A stretch of DNA of 64,000 bases from contig NZ_PXXU01000003.1 of the NCBI RefSeq assembly GCF_003011925.2, positions 1-64,000 of the forward strand. The letters are read 5' to 3'. The position numbers and the translations under genes were made by a program. Shown one piece after another: positions 42,435-51,619 of the stretch. Source of the stretch: Nitrosomonas supralitoralis (GTDB lineage: Bacteria > Pseudomonadota > Gammaproteobacteria > Burkholderiales > Nitrosomonadaceae). Below the pieces are notes generated by a model, which saw only the letters and a program-made list of their open reading frames with translations, was not told the origin of the DNA and made no database searches. Each line of letters opens with the position of its first letter. Positions within the stretch are counted from its first letter, which is position 1.

Positions 42435-43481
42435 ATGATTGAGACTGACCGACTTGTAACTTCAATTTCCTCATCTTCTCAGGAGGAAATATTAGAGCGA
42501 GCATTACGTCCTAAACAACTCGAAGAGTATGTCGGTCAGGAAAAGATTCGCGAGCAGCTGCAGATATTCATCGAAGCTGCAAGAAACCGGCACGAAGCAC
42601 TCGATCATGTTTTGTTATTCGGGCCGCCCGGTTTAGGTAAGACGACACTTGCACACATTATAGCCAGAGAAATGGGTGTTAATCTGCGACAAACTTCGGG
42701 TCCGGTATTGGAGCGTCCAGGTGATTTGGCGGCTTTATTGACTAATCTGGAGCCTAATGATGTTCTGTTTATCGATGAAATTCACCGTCTTTCACCAATA
42801 GTAGAAGAAATTCTTTATCCGGCGCTAGAAGATTTCCAATTAGATATTATGATAGGCGAGGGGCCAGCAGCAAGATCTGTGAAGCTCGACTTGCCATCAT
42901 TCACCTTGGTTGGTGCAACGACACGTGCCGGCATGTTGACGAATCCATTGCGAGATAGGTTCGGAATTGTGTCACGCCTGGAGTTTTATACACCGGAAGA
43001 ACTTTGCAAGATTGTTATCCGTTCCGCCGGGTTATTGAATGTGGAAATTTCAGCCGATGGAGCGTTGGAAATGGCACGTCGTTCTCGTGGTACACCACGC
43101 ATAGTTAATCGATTATTACGCCGTGTGCGTGATTATGCTGAAGTGAGGGCAGATGGGCATATTACTCGTTCCGTTGCTGATGCTGCTTTGATTATGCTGG
43201 ATATTGATGCGATCGGTTTAGATGTAATGGACCGGAAATTGCTGTTAGCGGTATTAGAGAAGTTTTGTGGCGGTCCAGTCGGGGTCGATAATCTCGCAGC
43301 TGCGATAAGTGAAGAGCGCGACACTATTGAAGATGTATTAGAGCCGTATTTAATTCAGCAAGGATTTCTGAAACGTACATCGAGAGGTCGTATGGCAACC
43401 ACAGCGGCTTATCAGCATTTTGGTATTGCTCAGCAAAATGGTGGATTAAGCGGAGAACTGTGGGAAGAAATAAATACATAA
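42435..43481 (+). CDS. ruvB: Holliday junction DNA helicase RuvB
   Basis: AAA+ motor for branch migration, 348 residues. It has [18 protein letters not shown], Walker [17 protein letters not shown], Walker [17 protein letters not shown], sensor 1 [20 protein letters not shown] and the C-terminal winged helix ([17 protein letters not shown]). It is the last gene of the ruv operon. Confidence 0.98.
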   Translation: MIETDRLVTSISSSSQEEILERALRPKQLEEYVGQEKIREQLQIFIEAARNRHEALDHVLLFGPPGLGKTTLAHIIAREMGVNLRQTSGPVLERPGDLAALLTNLEPNDVLFIDEIHRLSPIVEEILYPALEDFQLDIMIGEGPAARSVKLDLPSFTLVGATTRAGMLTNPLRDRFGIVSRLEFYTPEELCKIVIRSAGLLNVEISADGALEMARRSRGTPRIVNRLLRRVRDYAEVRADGHITRSVADAALIMLDIDAIGLDVMDRKLLLAVLEKFCGGPVGVDNLAAAISEERDTIEDVLEPYLIQQGFLKRTSRGRMATTAAYQHFGIAQQNGGLSGELWEEINT

Positions 43482-43503
43482 TTAAATAAAATACTTATAA
43501 CAT

Positions 43504-43944
43504 ATGCAGACTCAAACATTACGATTTATTGTAGCTATATTACTGACACTGATGGCGATGTTGTATTTTTATACTGATCGTGAAAAAGATTTTTACAGTA
43601 AGAGTGCTGAAACTGCAATTGCTCAAATATTAACTGAAATTTCGAGCTGGGAAAAACAATCACTTTTGCTTCACTTGGCGCCAGAAGCTAAGCAAACAAT
43701 AAACCACGAACAACTTGATGAATTGATGGATCTGTACCGCAGTTTCGGTCGATTTCAATCCATCGAGGAGATTAATTTTTCACGCACTGTCAGTGCATTT
43801 TCGTTAATTGGAGAAAAGCGCATTAATTATTCGGGTATTGCTAAATTCGATGCGGGGTCAATTAATTTTAATATTACCTTAGTTGAGCGAGGAGGTTTTT
43901 TCCTTGTATATAATTTTACTTTAGCAAAAGCTTCAAGCGAGTAG
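43504..43944 (+). CDS. Membrane-anchored protein, unknown function
   Basis: A 146-residue product with one N-terminal hydrophobic segment (LRFIVAILLTLMAMLYFYT), probably an uncleaved membrane anchor, and a soluble outer domain of about 120 residues (SSWEKQSLLLHLAPEAKQTI; FRSFGRFQSIEEI-like region; the beta-rich GIAKFDAGSINFNITLVERGGFFLVYNF end). No cysteines or catalytic motifs. I do not recognise the family. It follows ruvB by 22 bp. Confidence 0.75.
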   Translation: MQTQTLRFIVAILLTLMAMLYFYTDREKDFYSKSAETAIAQILTEISSWEKQSLLLHLAPEAKQTINHEQLDELMDLYRSFGRFQSIEEINFSRTVSAFSLIGEKRINYSGIAKFDAGSINFNITLVERGGFFLVYNFTLAKASSE

Positions 43945-44061
43945 GATCTAAATGTCCAGCATAATTCATGATATTATGCTTTGAACTATATTCTTTATAT
44001 AGTAGTCATATCGATCATTAGAACAGTTTGTTATAAATTTCACAGTGGAGGCTATTTAATA

Positions 44062-44733
44062 ATGAATCAAAATTTATCAACTGCTGCGCAAAGATCACCT
44101 TCTGCGATAGCAACAAATAAAGTATTACGCAATACATATATGCTTTTGTCCCTAACATTATTGTTCAGTGGTTTTACTGCTGCCATATCAATGATGATGA
44201 ATATGCCGCCAATGACTTACTTAATATCAGTCATTGGTGCAATGGTGATTGCGATGTTTGTATTGCCCCGCTTTGCCAATTCACCGGCTGGAATCGGCAT
44301 CGTGTTTCTGATTACTGGCTTGCTGGGATTTGGATTGGGACCGATGTTAACCATGTACGCGTCTCTTCCTAATGGTGGCAATATCATTACATTGTCGCTC
44401 GCTGGAACGGGAGCAATATTTATGGGACTGTCAGCGTATGTATTGACTACACGAAAAGATTTCAGCTTTTTAGGTGGATTCTTGATGGTAGGTTTTTTGT
44501 TGGTATTGCTGGCAGCTCTGGCCAATATTTTTCTACAAATACCGGCTATGTCATTAATGATATCAGCTGTTGTCATTATGATCATGAGCGGCTTTATCCT
44601 GTATGACACAAGCCGTATCATTCATGGTGGTGAAACCAACTATGTGTTAGCCACTATTGGTTTATACATGACAATTTTTAATATCTTCATTAGCCTACTG
44701 CAAATATTGGGTATTATGGGCAATGATGACTGA
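44062..44733 (+). CDS. BAX inhibitor-1 / YccA family membrane protein
   Basis: From ATG 44062, preceded by GTGGAGG, it encodes 223 residues with seven membrane helices. Typical family features are the Gly-rich middle helices (GIVFLITGLLGFGLGPMLTMY) and the C-terminal ILYDTSRIIHGGETNYVLATIGLYMTIFNIFISLLQILG region with its conserved Asp. YccA interacts with the FtsH protease in E. coli; BI-1 family proteins also act as calcium leaks. The specific role here is unknown. Confidence 0.93.
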   Translation: MNQNLSTAAQRSPSAIATNKVLRNTYMLLSLTLLFSGFTAAISMMMNMPPMTYLISVIGAMVIAMFVLPRFANSPAGIGIVFLITGLLGFGLGPMLTMYASLPNGGNIITLSLAGTGAIFMGLSAYVLTTRKDFSFLGGFLMVGFLLVLLAALANIFLQIPAMSLMISAVVIMIMSGFILYDTSRIIHGGETNYVLATIGLYMTIFNIFISLLQILGIMGNDD

Positions 44734-44760
44734 TTTATAGATGTTTAAATGATTTTCAAA

Positions 44761-44790
44761 CAAAACCCCGGTTAAGCCGGGGTTTTGTTT
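44761..44790 (+). terminator. Rho-independent terminator after the BAX-inhibitor-1 gene
   Basis: CAAAACCCCGG - TTAAG - CCGGGGTTTTG: an 11-bp perfect stem with a 5-nt loop, followed by TTTTG. It lies 27 bp after the stop codon. Confidence 0.88.
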
Positions 44791-44819
44791 TGGACAAAAG
44801 AATTAAAGAGGAATTAATT

Positions 44820-44999
44820 ATGGAGTGGATGCAAATCATTTCCGCATTGGCATTAGTCATGTTTATCGTTGTCTTGTTTCCAGCAACTCGGAATATGATA
44901 AAGAATAGCCCCAAAGGCTCGTCTTCTGATTGGATGAGCTTCATGATTCCAATTGCTGCAGTAATCCTATTTATCGTGTTACTGATTAAATTAGTTTGA
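44820..44999 (+). CDS. Small two-helix membrane protein, unknown
   Basis: 59 residues from ATG 44820 (MEWMQIISALALVMF), preceded by an AAGAGGAA ribosome-binding site. Two hydrophobic helices (ISALALVMFIVVLFPA and FMIPIAAVILFIVLLIKLV) are joined by a polar loop (RNMIKNSPKGSSSDW). The good ribosome-binding site and the amphipathic loop suggest a real gene. It lies after the terminator of the previous gene and just before an insertion-sequence remnant. No family recognised. Confidence 0.68.
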   Translation: MEWMQIISALALVMFIVVLFPATRNMIKNSPKGSSSDWMSFMIPIAAVILFIVLLIKLV

Positions 45000-45070
45000 G
45001 GTACATATTAATAAAACGATTATTTTAATCTGTAAGAGACGCGGGTTTTAATTCGGCTTCATACACTGGC

Positions 45071-46096
45071 GGATTCAAACTCGAAGTGCAACTTTTAATG
45101 TCTGCTTGGTGTAACTTACCGACACTCCGAAGAATACCTCATGCGGGGTTCTAAATCTTAGCACTTTGCGTGGGTGGTGATTGAGTCTATCAACAGCCCA
45201 CTGCAATTGTTCTTCGGTAACATTCGTTAATTCCAATTCTTGTGGAAATACTGCCGTAGCAATCCATTGCTGTTCTCATTCAGTCCTCGTCCCCTGGCAT
45301 GATAAGGATGTGCGAAGTCAATGTGGCATTTGTGCTTGTAAGGACGTAATAGACTGTTGATCTTCACAGTCACGCCCACGCTATGTTTGCTTTGCAATTG
45401 GTCAGCCAGGACGTAACGCGATCTCCTTTCTGCCAGCGTTACCAGCATTCCCTGATGGTTCTTGCCAATTACTGTATCACACCCTCCCAATCGCAAATAC
45501 GAACTCTCTGCTCAGCCATCTCCGGACGTTCATCAATGTTGACCCGGTTACGGAGGGTGTCACGACGATCAAATCCTCTTCCTTAATGCTTGCGCCGTGG
45601 CTGCTGACAACGCAGATGCCGCCACAAGTCATCACCTGCCTGTTTGTCAGCGTAAATGTACTGATAGATGGTCTCATGACTTATTGACAATTCATCCTTC
45701 AGTGTAAGTCGATCTGATGCTTGTTCGGTGCTCATGTCCTGTCGAATCAATCCGACTATTATGCTCCAGACTTCCAAATCAAATCGTTTAGTGTGACTGC
45801 ATGCCCGACGACGTCTATCTCGCAGCTCTTGAGCCTGCTTCGGGCGTCTTCTTCGAGCCTCAATTGTGTCTGAGTTCACGGCAGACTGTAGATTTGTCCA
45901 CTCCAATTTCATTCGCAATTCCGGTTTGATTAAATCCCGCCTTCCTTAACCTGTATATCTGATATCGTTGTTCCTGGGTAAGCTACTGATAGTGCTTGAT
46001 CTGTATTCCTTTTCTTGATCGTTTAAGAAGTTCAGCTGCTAATGCAGCTTGCCTCCTGTTAATCTTATAAAAGTTGCACTTAAACTTGAGTCCCCC
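45071..46096 (-). mobile_element. Decayed IS30-family insertion sequence
   Basis: A transposase remnant on the minus strand is bounded by imperfect inverted repeats: the left end GATTCAAACTCGAAGTGCAACTT (split by a few mismatches, 45072-45098) matches the reverse complement of the right end around 46064-46093 (AAAAGTTGCACTTAAACTTG). About 1.0 kb, the normal IS30 size less an internal deletion. Exact ends and target duplication were not resolved. Confidence 0.85.
45075..46010 (-). pseudogene. IS30-family transposase, multiply disrupted
   Basis: Homology fragments in order on the minus strand: LTQEQRYQIYRLRKAGFNQ with a TAG just before it; a frameshift into RPKQAQELRDRRRRA ... LSISHETIYQYIYADKQAG ... 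LRCQQPRRKH and a stop; VNIDERPEMAEQRVRI; a frameshift into DTVIGKNHQGMLVTLAERRS; then a deletion that removes the second catalytic Asp (DNG region); FAHPYHARGRGLNENSNGLL, where the catalytic Glu of WERGLNEN is Gly; and a last frameshift into LTNVTEEQLQWAVDRLNHHP to the stop at 45075. It cannot be active. Confidence 0.88.
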
Positions 46097-46497
46097 ACTT
46101 TATAAAGAGTAGCCAGTTGCGAGAAGAATTGAAATGAAATTTTGCATTTTATGCATGCTTTTTGGCGGCATTCTTATAGCAATACCATTTTTGAAACATG
46201 GGAATATTCCTATAAAAATCATGAATTTTCCTTGTTTGAGCATCAGCGACATGCTAGAATTTCCACTTGATTAATTAGCATGTAGAAGGTATCTACAACT
46301 AAGAAAATCTAAGTTGCGGATAATAAGGAAATTCAGCCAAGGAAATGCGATTATCGTCAATCATGGTGTGGTTTTAACAAAACAAGATTGTGACATATGA
46401 AGTTCGTAAACTGGCTGAATCAAGATAATGGTTCAGGTTTGTAGTGTTCAAGGTCGTACCTGAAGTCTGTAAAATTAGTAATCATGTAGGGGGAAAT
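46097..46497. other. Region between the insertion-sequence remnant and coxB
   Basis: About 400 bp. It holds the possible 46-codon peptide (46134-46274) and then roughly 220 bp without a reading frame, which should contain the coxB promoter and leader. A small hairpin GTAGA-aggta-TCTAC is present at about 46281-46295. No promoter hexamers were assigned with confidence. Confidence 0.5.
46134..46274 (+). CDS. Possible small hydrophobic peptide
   Basis: A 46-codon frame with an ATG 8 bases after a GAGAAGAA sequence. It encodes one hydrophobic helix (FCILCMLFGGILIAIPFL) followed by a polar tail (KHGNIPIKIMNFPCLSI, then SDMLEFPLD). It lies between the IS30 remnant and coxB. The composition looks protein-like, but there is no family support and the call is weak. 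Confidence 0.35.
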   Translation: MKFCILCMLFGGILIAIPFLKHGNIPIKIMNFPCLSISDMLEFPLD

Positions 46498-47325
46498 ATG
46501 GGAAGTAAATCAGTAGTAACCTGGGCGGGGGTGTCCGCTTTTACTTTGTACTCAAGCATGGCGGTAGGGCAGCAATCTAAATTTAATTTTCCCGAGCCGC
46601 AGAGTGTCATAGCACAAGATATCTATGATCAACACATCACGCTTCTGTGGATTTGTTTGATTATATTCGTTGGTGTATTTGGAGTGATGTTTTATTCCAT
46701 ACTCAAACATCGTAAATCTTTGGGTTATAAAGCAGCAAACTTTCATCATAGTACTGCAGTCGAAGTGATCTGGACTACAATACCGTGTCTCATTCTGATT
46801 GCGATGGCGTGGCCAGCGACGAAAACGGTCATTGCAATGAAAGATACTTCTGGCTCCGAGATGACCATTAAAGCAACAGGCTATCAATGGATGTGGGGTT
46901 ATGATTATCTTCAGGGTGAAGGTGAGGGTATAAGTTTTTTTAGTAAGCTATCTACACCAAGAGCTCAAGTCGAGAATAAAGAACCCAAGGGCGAGCATTA
47001 TTTACTAGAAGTCGATAATCGCGTGGTTGTTCCAGTTGGTAAGAAAGTGCGCATTATCTTAACAGCAAATGACGTGCTTCATGCTTGGTGGGTGCCGGCG
47101 TTAGGTATCAAACAAGATGCTATCCCGGGTTTTATTCGTGACACATGGTTCACGGCAAATAAGGCAGGAGTTTATCGTGGTCAATGTGCTGAGTTGTGCG
47201 GCAAAGATCATGGCTTTATGCCGATTGTGGTAGAAGTGATGGAGGCAGAAGATTATAGCGAATGGGTGGCTGCCCAGCTAAGCGGTTCTGCAGTTAAAAC
47301 ATCAATGCATATTGAAAATAAGTAA
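46498..47325 (+). CDS. coxB: Cytochrome c oxidase subunit II
   Basis: 275 residues from ATG 46498, preceded by TAGGGGGA. The N-terminus looks like a signal sequence ending near AVGQQ, followed by two membrane helices (about residues 47-68 and 88-108) and a periplasmic cupredoxin domain. The CuA ligands are present: His195 (NDVLHAWW), Cys230, Cys234 and His238 in GQCAELCGKDHGFM, with Met241. There is no C-terminal cytochrome c domain. It starts the cox cluster, 12 bp before coxA. Confidence 0.96.
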   Translation: MGSKSVVTWAGVSAFTLYSSMAVGQQSKFNFPEPQSVIAQDIYDQHITLLWICLIIFVGVFGVMFYSILKHRKSLGYKAANFHHSTAVEVIWTTIPCLILIAMAWPATKTVIAMKDTSGSEMTIKATGYQWMWGYDYLQGEGEGISFFSKLSTPRAQVENKEPKGEHYLLEVDNRVVVPVGKKVRIILTANDVLHAWWVPALGIKQDAIPGFIRDTWFTANKAGVYRGQCAELCGKDHGFMPIVVEVMEAEDYSEWVAAQLSGSAVKTSMHIENK

Positions 47326-47337
47326 AAGGAGATAACT

Positions 47338-48918
47338 ATGGCAGCAGTACATGGTGACGCACACGGACATGATGATCATCATCCTAGTGGCATAATGCGC
47401 TGGGTTACAACGACCAATCATAAAGATATTGGTTCGATGTATTTGTGGTTCAGTTTTACGATGTTCTTGATTGGCGGATTTTTGGCAATGGGAATTCGTG
47501 CTGAATTATATCAGCCAGGTATTCAGATTCTGGAACCTGAGTTATTTAATCAATTTACAACGTTGCATGGCTTGATTATGGTGTTTGGTGCCATTATGCC
47601 GGCATTTGTTGGCTTTGCTAACTGGCAAGTGCCGCTGATGATTGGCGCTCCTGACATGGCATTTGCGCGCATGAACAACTGGAGTTTTTGGTTGTTGCCA
47701 GTGGCAGGCTCGCTTCTGGTTGGTTCATTTTTTGTTCCAGGCGGTGCCGCAGCGGGTGGTTGGACATTTTATCCGCCGCTTTCAACACAAGGTGGCTTAG
47801 GTGTTGATCTAATGATTTTTGCAATTCATATTTTGGGTGCATCATCAATCATGGGATCGATCAATATCATTACGACCATATTGAATATGCGCGCTCCTGG
47901 CATGACATTGATGAAAATGCCAATGTTTGTATGGACGTGGTTGATTACAGCCTACTTGCTGGTTTTGGTTATGCCAGTGCTGGCTGGAGTGGTGACCATG
48001 TTGCTGACAGATCGTCATTTTGGTACTAGTTTCTTTAATGCGGCGGGTGGTGGTGATCCAGTGATGTTCCAGCATATATTCTGGTTCTTCGGTCATCCAG
48101 AAGTCTATATCATGATTTTGCCTGCGTTTGGTATCGTATCGGAAATTATTCCGACTTTCTCGCGCAAACCGCTGTTTGGGTATTCCTCAATGGTTTATGC
48201 GACTGCGTCAATCGCGATTCTATCCTGTGTAGTGTGGGCGCATCATATGTTTACAGCAGGGATGCCAGCAGTTGGCCAGTTGTTTTTCATGTACGCCACG
48301 ATGTTGATTGCAGTGCCAACCGCGGTTAAAGTGTTCAACTGGACAGCTACAATGTGGCGGGGTTCGATGACATTCGAAACGCCAATGTTATTCGCAATCG
48401 GTTTTATTTTCCTGTTTGTGATTGGTGGATTCAGCGGAGTAATTTGCGCGATCGTGCCGATCGACATACAAGTTCAAGATACTTATTATGTAATTGCTCA
48501 TTTCCATTATGTGTTGGTATCAGGAGCATTGTTCTCGTTGTTTGCGGGTGCGTATTACTGGATGCCAAAATGGACCGGCAATATGTATAACGAAACCTTG
48601 GGTAAATGGCACTTCTGGCTGTCAATGTTCTTCTTTAATTTGACATTCTTTGTGCAGCATTTCTTGGGACTGGCAGGAATGCCACGAAGAATACCGGATT
48701 ATAATTTGCAATTTGCAGATTTTAATATGATTTCCAGTATCGGTGCTTTTGGATTTGGGCTGACTCAGCTGCTTTTCCTCTACATTATGATCAGCTGTAT
48801 TCGTGGTGGAGAAAAAGCGGCAGATAAACCATGGGATGGCGCAACAACATTGGAATGGACACATTTGCCATGTCCTGCTCCGTACCATAGCTTCGAGAAA
48901 CCACCTATTGTCAAGTAA
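47338..48918 (+). CDS. coxA: Cytochrome c oxidase subunit I
   Basis: Catalytic heme-copper subunit, 526 residues with 12 membrane helices. Metal ligands are present: heme a His77 (TTLHGLIM) and His390; CuB His253 with the cross-linked Tyr257 in GHPEVY, and His302-His303 (WAHHMF); heme a3 His388 (IAHFHYVL). The HPEVY motif and Glu255 place it among A-type aa3 oxidases. The His/Asp-rich N-terminus ([11 protein letters not shown]) is a short cytoplasmic extension. This is the terminal oxidase of the aerobic electron chain. Confidence 0.97.
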   Translation: MAAVHGDAHGHDDHHPSGIMRWVTTTNHKDIGSMYLWFSFTMFLIGGFLAMGIRAELYQPGIQILEPELFNQFTTLHGLIMVFGAIMPAFVGFANWQVPLMIGAPDMAFARMNNWSFWLLPVAGSLLVGSFFVPGGAAAGGWTFYPPLSTQGGLGVDLMIFAIHILGASSIMGSINIITTILNMRAPGMTLMKMPMFVWTWLITAYLLVLVMPVLAGVVTMLLTDRHFGTSFFNAAGGGDPVMFQHIFWFFGHPEVYIMILPAFGIVSEIIPTFSRKPLFGYSSMVYATASIAILSCVVWAHHMFTAGMPAVGQLFFMYATMLIAVPTAVKVFNWTATMWRGSMTFETPMLFAIGFIFLFVIGGFSGVICAIVPIDIQVQDTYYVIAHFHYVLVSGALFSLFAGAYYWMPKWTGNMYNETLGKWHFWLSMFFFNLTFFVQHFLGLAGMPRRIPDYNLQFADFNMISSIGAFGFGLTQLLFLYIMISCIRGGEKAADKPWDGATTLEWTHLPCPAPYHSFEKPPIVK

Positions 48919-48934
48919 AACAATAAGGAAAAGT

Positions 48935-49039
48935 ATGTCACAAGAGCCAGATAAAAAGCGTAAGAAATTTATAACAGCAATTATTCTGTTTGCTATGGTT
49001 GCAGCAATCTATATAACGGTTATTTTAAAAGTATGGTAG
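48935..49039 (+). CDS. Small cytochrome oxidase assembly protein
   Basis: A 34-residue product (MSQEPDKKRKKFITAIILF...), one basic cytoplasmic start and one membrane helix, preceded by ATAAGGAAA. Similar tiny proteins stand between coxA and ctaG in many betaproteobacteria. Its end overlaps the start of ctaG by 7 bp. Confidence 0.72.
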   Translation: MSQEPDKKRKKFITAIILFAMVAAIYITVILKVW

Positions 49040-49578
49040 AGCGTAATTTGAAATCAAATATTCTAATGATGAAAAAGTTGTTGGTTTTCACGTTGATCAT
49101 GTTTGTGTTTGGATATGCACTCGTTCCATTTTATGAAAAGTTTTGCGAAGTAACTGGAATTAATAATTTGCTGCAGCCGGACGTACTGGCTAAGGATAAC
49201 TGGGTGGATGAAGACCGCTGGATTACGATTGAGTTGGATGCCAATACAAGAGGACTGCCTTGGCAATTTAAATCGCTACAAACCAGCGTACGCATTCATC
49301 CAGGTGAATCAGTAAATGTGATGTATGAAATTACGAATGATACAGATCGAGAAATTAGTGGACAGGCAATACCCAGTTATAGCCCACGTTTTCTTGAGAA
49401 GCATTTGAAGAAATTCGAGTGTTTCTGTTTCACAAAACAGGTGCTAAAACCACATGAAACTAGGCAGATGCCTGTGCAATTTGTGATTGAACCGGGGTTA
49501 CCTGCAGACATAGATACGGTGACAATATCATATACTTTTTTTGAACTGCCTGGTGGCGCAAGCACGGCCACGGAATAA
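49033..49578 (+). CDS. ctaG: Cytochrome c oxidase copper assembly protein CtaG/Cox11
   Basis: Delivers copper to the CuB site of subunit I. It has 181 residues: one N-terminal membrane helix (LLVFTLIMFVFGYALVPFYEKFCEVTGIN) and a periplasmic immunoglobulin-like domain with the copper-binding CFCFTKQVLKPHE motif. All conserved Cys are present. It overlaps the preceding small gene. Confidence 0.95.
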   Translation: MVERNLKSNILMMKKLLVFTLIMFVFGYALVPFYEKFCEVTGINNLLQPDVLAKDNWVDEDRWITIELDANTRGLPWQFKSLQTSVRIHPGESVNVMYEITNDTDREISGQAIPSYSPRFLEKHLKKFECFCFTKQVLKPHETRQMPVQFVIEPGLPADIDTVTISYTFFELPGGASTATE

Positions 49579-49589
49579 GGAATTGGAAG

Positions 49590-49799
49590 TTGAACAAAAA
49601 TACTGAAAGAAAAAGTAGCGCTAGTATTTGGCAAATTGCAAAAGCAGTAATGTTCGCTTTTATGGGAATTCGGAAAAAAAGTGATCTTGAGCATGATGCA
49701 GCAACCTTAACGCCTGCACAAGTAATCATTGGTGGAATTATCGGAGCTATTATTTTTGTACTTGGCGTTATGCTGGTGGTTAGATTGGTGGTTAGTTAG
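49590..49799 (+). CDS. DUF2970 family small membrane protein
   Basis: 69 residues, TTG start with AAGGA 9 bases upstream. It has the DUF2970 pattern: a cytoplasmic helix (SIWQIAKAVMFAFMGIRKKSDLEHD), then LTPAQVIIGGIIGAIIFVLGVMLVVRLVV as one membrane helix. The family is found in proteobacterial cox clusters between ctaG and coxC; its function is not known. Confidence 0.85.
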   Translation: MNKNTERKSSASIWQIAKAVMFAFMGIRKKSDLEHDAATLTPAQVIIGGIIGAIIFVLGVMLVVRLVVS

Positions 49800-49833
49800 A
49801 TTTTGAAATAATCTTAAGTAGAAGGAGAGAAGA

Positions 49834-50691
49834 ATGAGTCAAGAATCTGGACATTATTACGTCCCAGCTCCGTCGATGTATCCAATAATTGGATCAGCGG
49901 CAATTTTATTCATGGGATCAGGTGCTGCACTGACAATGAATAAGATAGAGCTTGGCTATGGGTTGTTAGGAATAGGTTTTGCGATATTAATCTATATGCT
50001 GTTTGGATGGTTTGGAACAGTCGCCAGAGAAAGTGAAAGTGGGAAATATGGTGAGCAGGTAGATCTATCCTTTCGCTGGGGTATGGGTTGGTTTATCTTT
50101 ACCGAGGTGATGTTTTTCTGTGCATTTTTTGGTGCGTTATTTTACATGCGGAATTTATCAATTCCTTGGTTAATCGAAGAAAGCACAGTTTTAGGAAATG
50201 ATTTCTGGTCTGCTTATGATGGTACTTGGCCAACTTCAGGTCCGGGTACGCACGAAGAATTTACTCCGATGGGTGCTTGGGGATTGCCTGCTTTCAATAC
50301 ATTGTTACTTTTAACCTCAGGCGTTACATGTACGATAGCCCATTGGAGATTGAAGGAAAATAGACGCGATGGACTAAAACTATGGTTATTGGCAACGATA
50401 GCATTGGGTAGCTTATTTATTGCTTGCCAAGCTTATGAGTATGTTCACGCTTATAACGATTTGAACCTGAAATTGACTACCGGAGCATACGGTTCAACAT
50501 TCTTTATGTTGACAGGCTTTCATGGTTTTCACGTGACAATCGGTACGATTATGTTAATCGTGATCTATTTTCGTAGTGCCGCAGGACACTTTACACCTGA
50601 GCATCATTTTGGATTTGAAGGTGTGGCTTGGTACTGGCACTTTGTCGACGTGGTATGGTTAGGGCTGTTTGTATTTGTTTATCTGATGTAA
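49834..50691 (+). CDS. coxC: Cytochrome c oxidase subunit III
   Basis: 285 residues with seven membrane helices. Conserved features are WGMGWFIFTEVMFFCAFFGALFY with the lipid-pocket Glu, STFFMLTGFHGFHVTIGTIML, and the C-terminal FEGVAWYWHFVDVVWLGLFV. An AGAAGGAGAGA ribosome-binding site precedes the ATG. Confidence 0.97.
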   Translation: MSQESGHYYVPAPSMYPIIGSAAILFMGSGAALTMNKIELGYGLLGIGFAILIYMLFGWFGTVARESESGKYGEQVDLSFRWGMGWFIFTEVMFFCAFFGALFYMRNLSIPWLIEESTVLGNDFWSAYDGTWPTSGPGTHEEFTPMGAWGLPAFNTLLLLTSGVTCTIAHWRLKENRRDGLKLWLLATIALGSLFIACQAYEYVHAYNDLNLKLTTGAYGSTFFMLTGFHGFHVTIGTIMLIVIYFRSAAGHFTPEHHFGFEGVAWYWHFVDVVWLGLFVFVYLM

Positions 50692-50715
50692 ATAGCTAAA
50701 GTAGTTGCAAAACAA

Positions 50716-50786
50716 GATTCCATCTTTATGAAACTTAGGAATAAAGCACATGATTTTTTACCCAAGTTTCACGCAAAGATGGAATC
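50716..50786. repeat. Long imperfect inverted repeat after coxC
   Basis: The left arm (50716-50739, GATTCCATCTTTATGAAACT...) pairs with the right arm (50762-50786, ...AGTTTCACGCAAAGATGGAATC): 12 perfect outer pairs, a small bulge and about 8 inner pairs, around a loop of about 22 nt. No T-run follows, so an RNA-stabilising or transcription-attenuating hairpin between coxC and the SURF1 gene is as likely as termination. Confidence 0.7.
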
Positions 50787-50896
50787 GATACAAAACTTAA
50801 TGAGTTATTAAGAAATTTTATCCTCTTTTAATATGCTGATTCATCGCATGAACCAGAATAGAAATAATTTAGTATCATGCACTTAAGTAAATAAAA

Positions 50897-51619
50897 ATGA
50901 CAGCAATGGGATACAACTTTAAACCAAAATTATGGTCAATAGCACTGACCATTTTATTTGGCGTAATTTTTTTCGAGCTAGGTAAATGGCAGTTGTCTCG
51001 AGCTGATGAGAAAAACGTACAGCATGAGCAACTTGAAAAGTATGCGATGCAGCCTGCAGTTACATTGCCAGGAAATCCGATAAAATTAGTTGATTATCAA
51101 TATCGTGATGTTGAAATACGGGGTGAATACCTCGCAGATGAAACGATATTTCTTGACAATAGAACTTATCAGGGGCGTGCAGGTTACCATGTCATAACAC
51201 CGCTAAAAATTTCTAATAGTTCAATGTTTGTAGCCATCAACAGAGGCTGGGTGGCCACGGGTAATGATCGGTCAGTATTGCCTTTAGTAACAACAGATCG
51301 AGGTGAAGTAACTGTATTTGGTACGGTAGTATCACCAGAGATAAGGATGTTGGAACTTTCTGGCAGTACCTTATCAGGGCCCGTTTGGGACAACTTCAAT
51401 CTGGAAAAGTATCAAGAAATAACGGGGTTGAAAATGCAGCCCATTATGGTTTTACAAAAAGATGAAATCGAAGATGGTTTGATACGATCTTGGCATAAAC
51501 CAGATTCTGGAGCATCAAAAAACATTGGGTATGCAGTTCAATGGTTTTCTTTAGCAGTTACAACAATAATTATTTTTATAGTTTTGAATGTCAAACGAAC
51601 AAATTCAGAAGGGAAATAG
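50897..51619 (+). CDS. SURF1 family cytochrome oxidase assembly protein
   Basis: 240 residues with two membrane helices, one at each end (WSIALTILFGVIFFELGKWQ and VQWFSLAVTTIIIFIVL), and the family motifs FELGKWQLSRADEK, YQGRAGYHVITPL and INRGWV. SURF1 supports heme a insertion into subunit I. It overlaps the following SCO-like gene by 32 bp. Confidence 0.93.
   Translation: MTAMGYNFKPKLWSIALTILFGVIFFELGKWQLSRADEKNVQHEQLEKYAMQPAVTLPGNPIKLVDYQYRDVEIRGEYLADETIFLDNRTYQGRAGYHVITPLKISNSSMFVAINRGWVATGNDRSVLPLVTTDRGEVTVFGTVVSPEIRMLELSGSTLSGPVWDNFNLEKYQEITGLKMQPIMVLQKDEIEDGLIRSWHKPDSGASKNIGYAVQWFSLAVTTIIIFIVLNVKRTNSEGK

Noticed and set aside
45227-45918. Two or three independent small genes on the minus strand
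   Set aside because: They are pieces of one IS30-type transposase broken by frameshifts.
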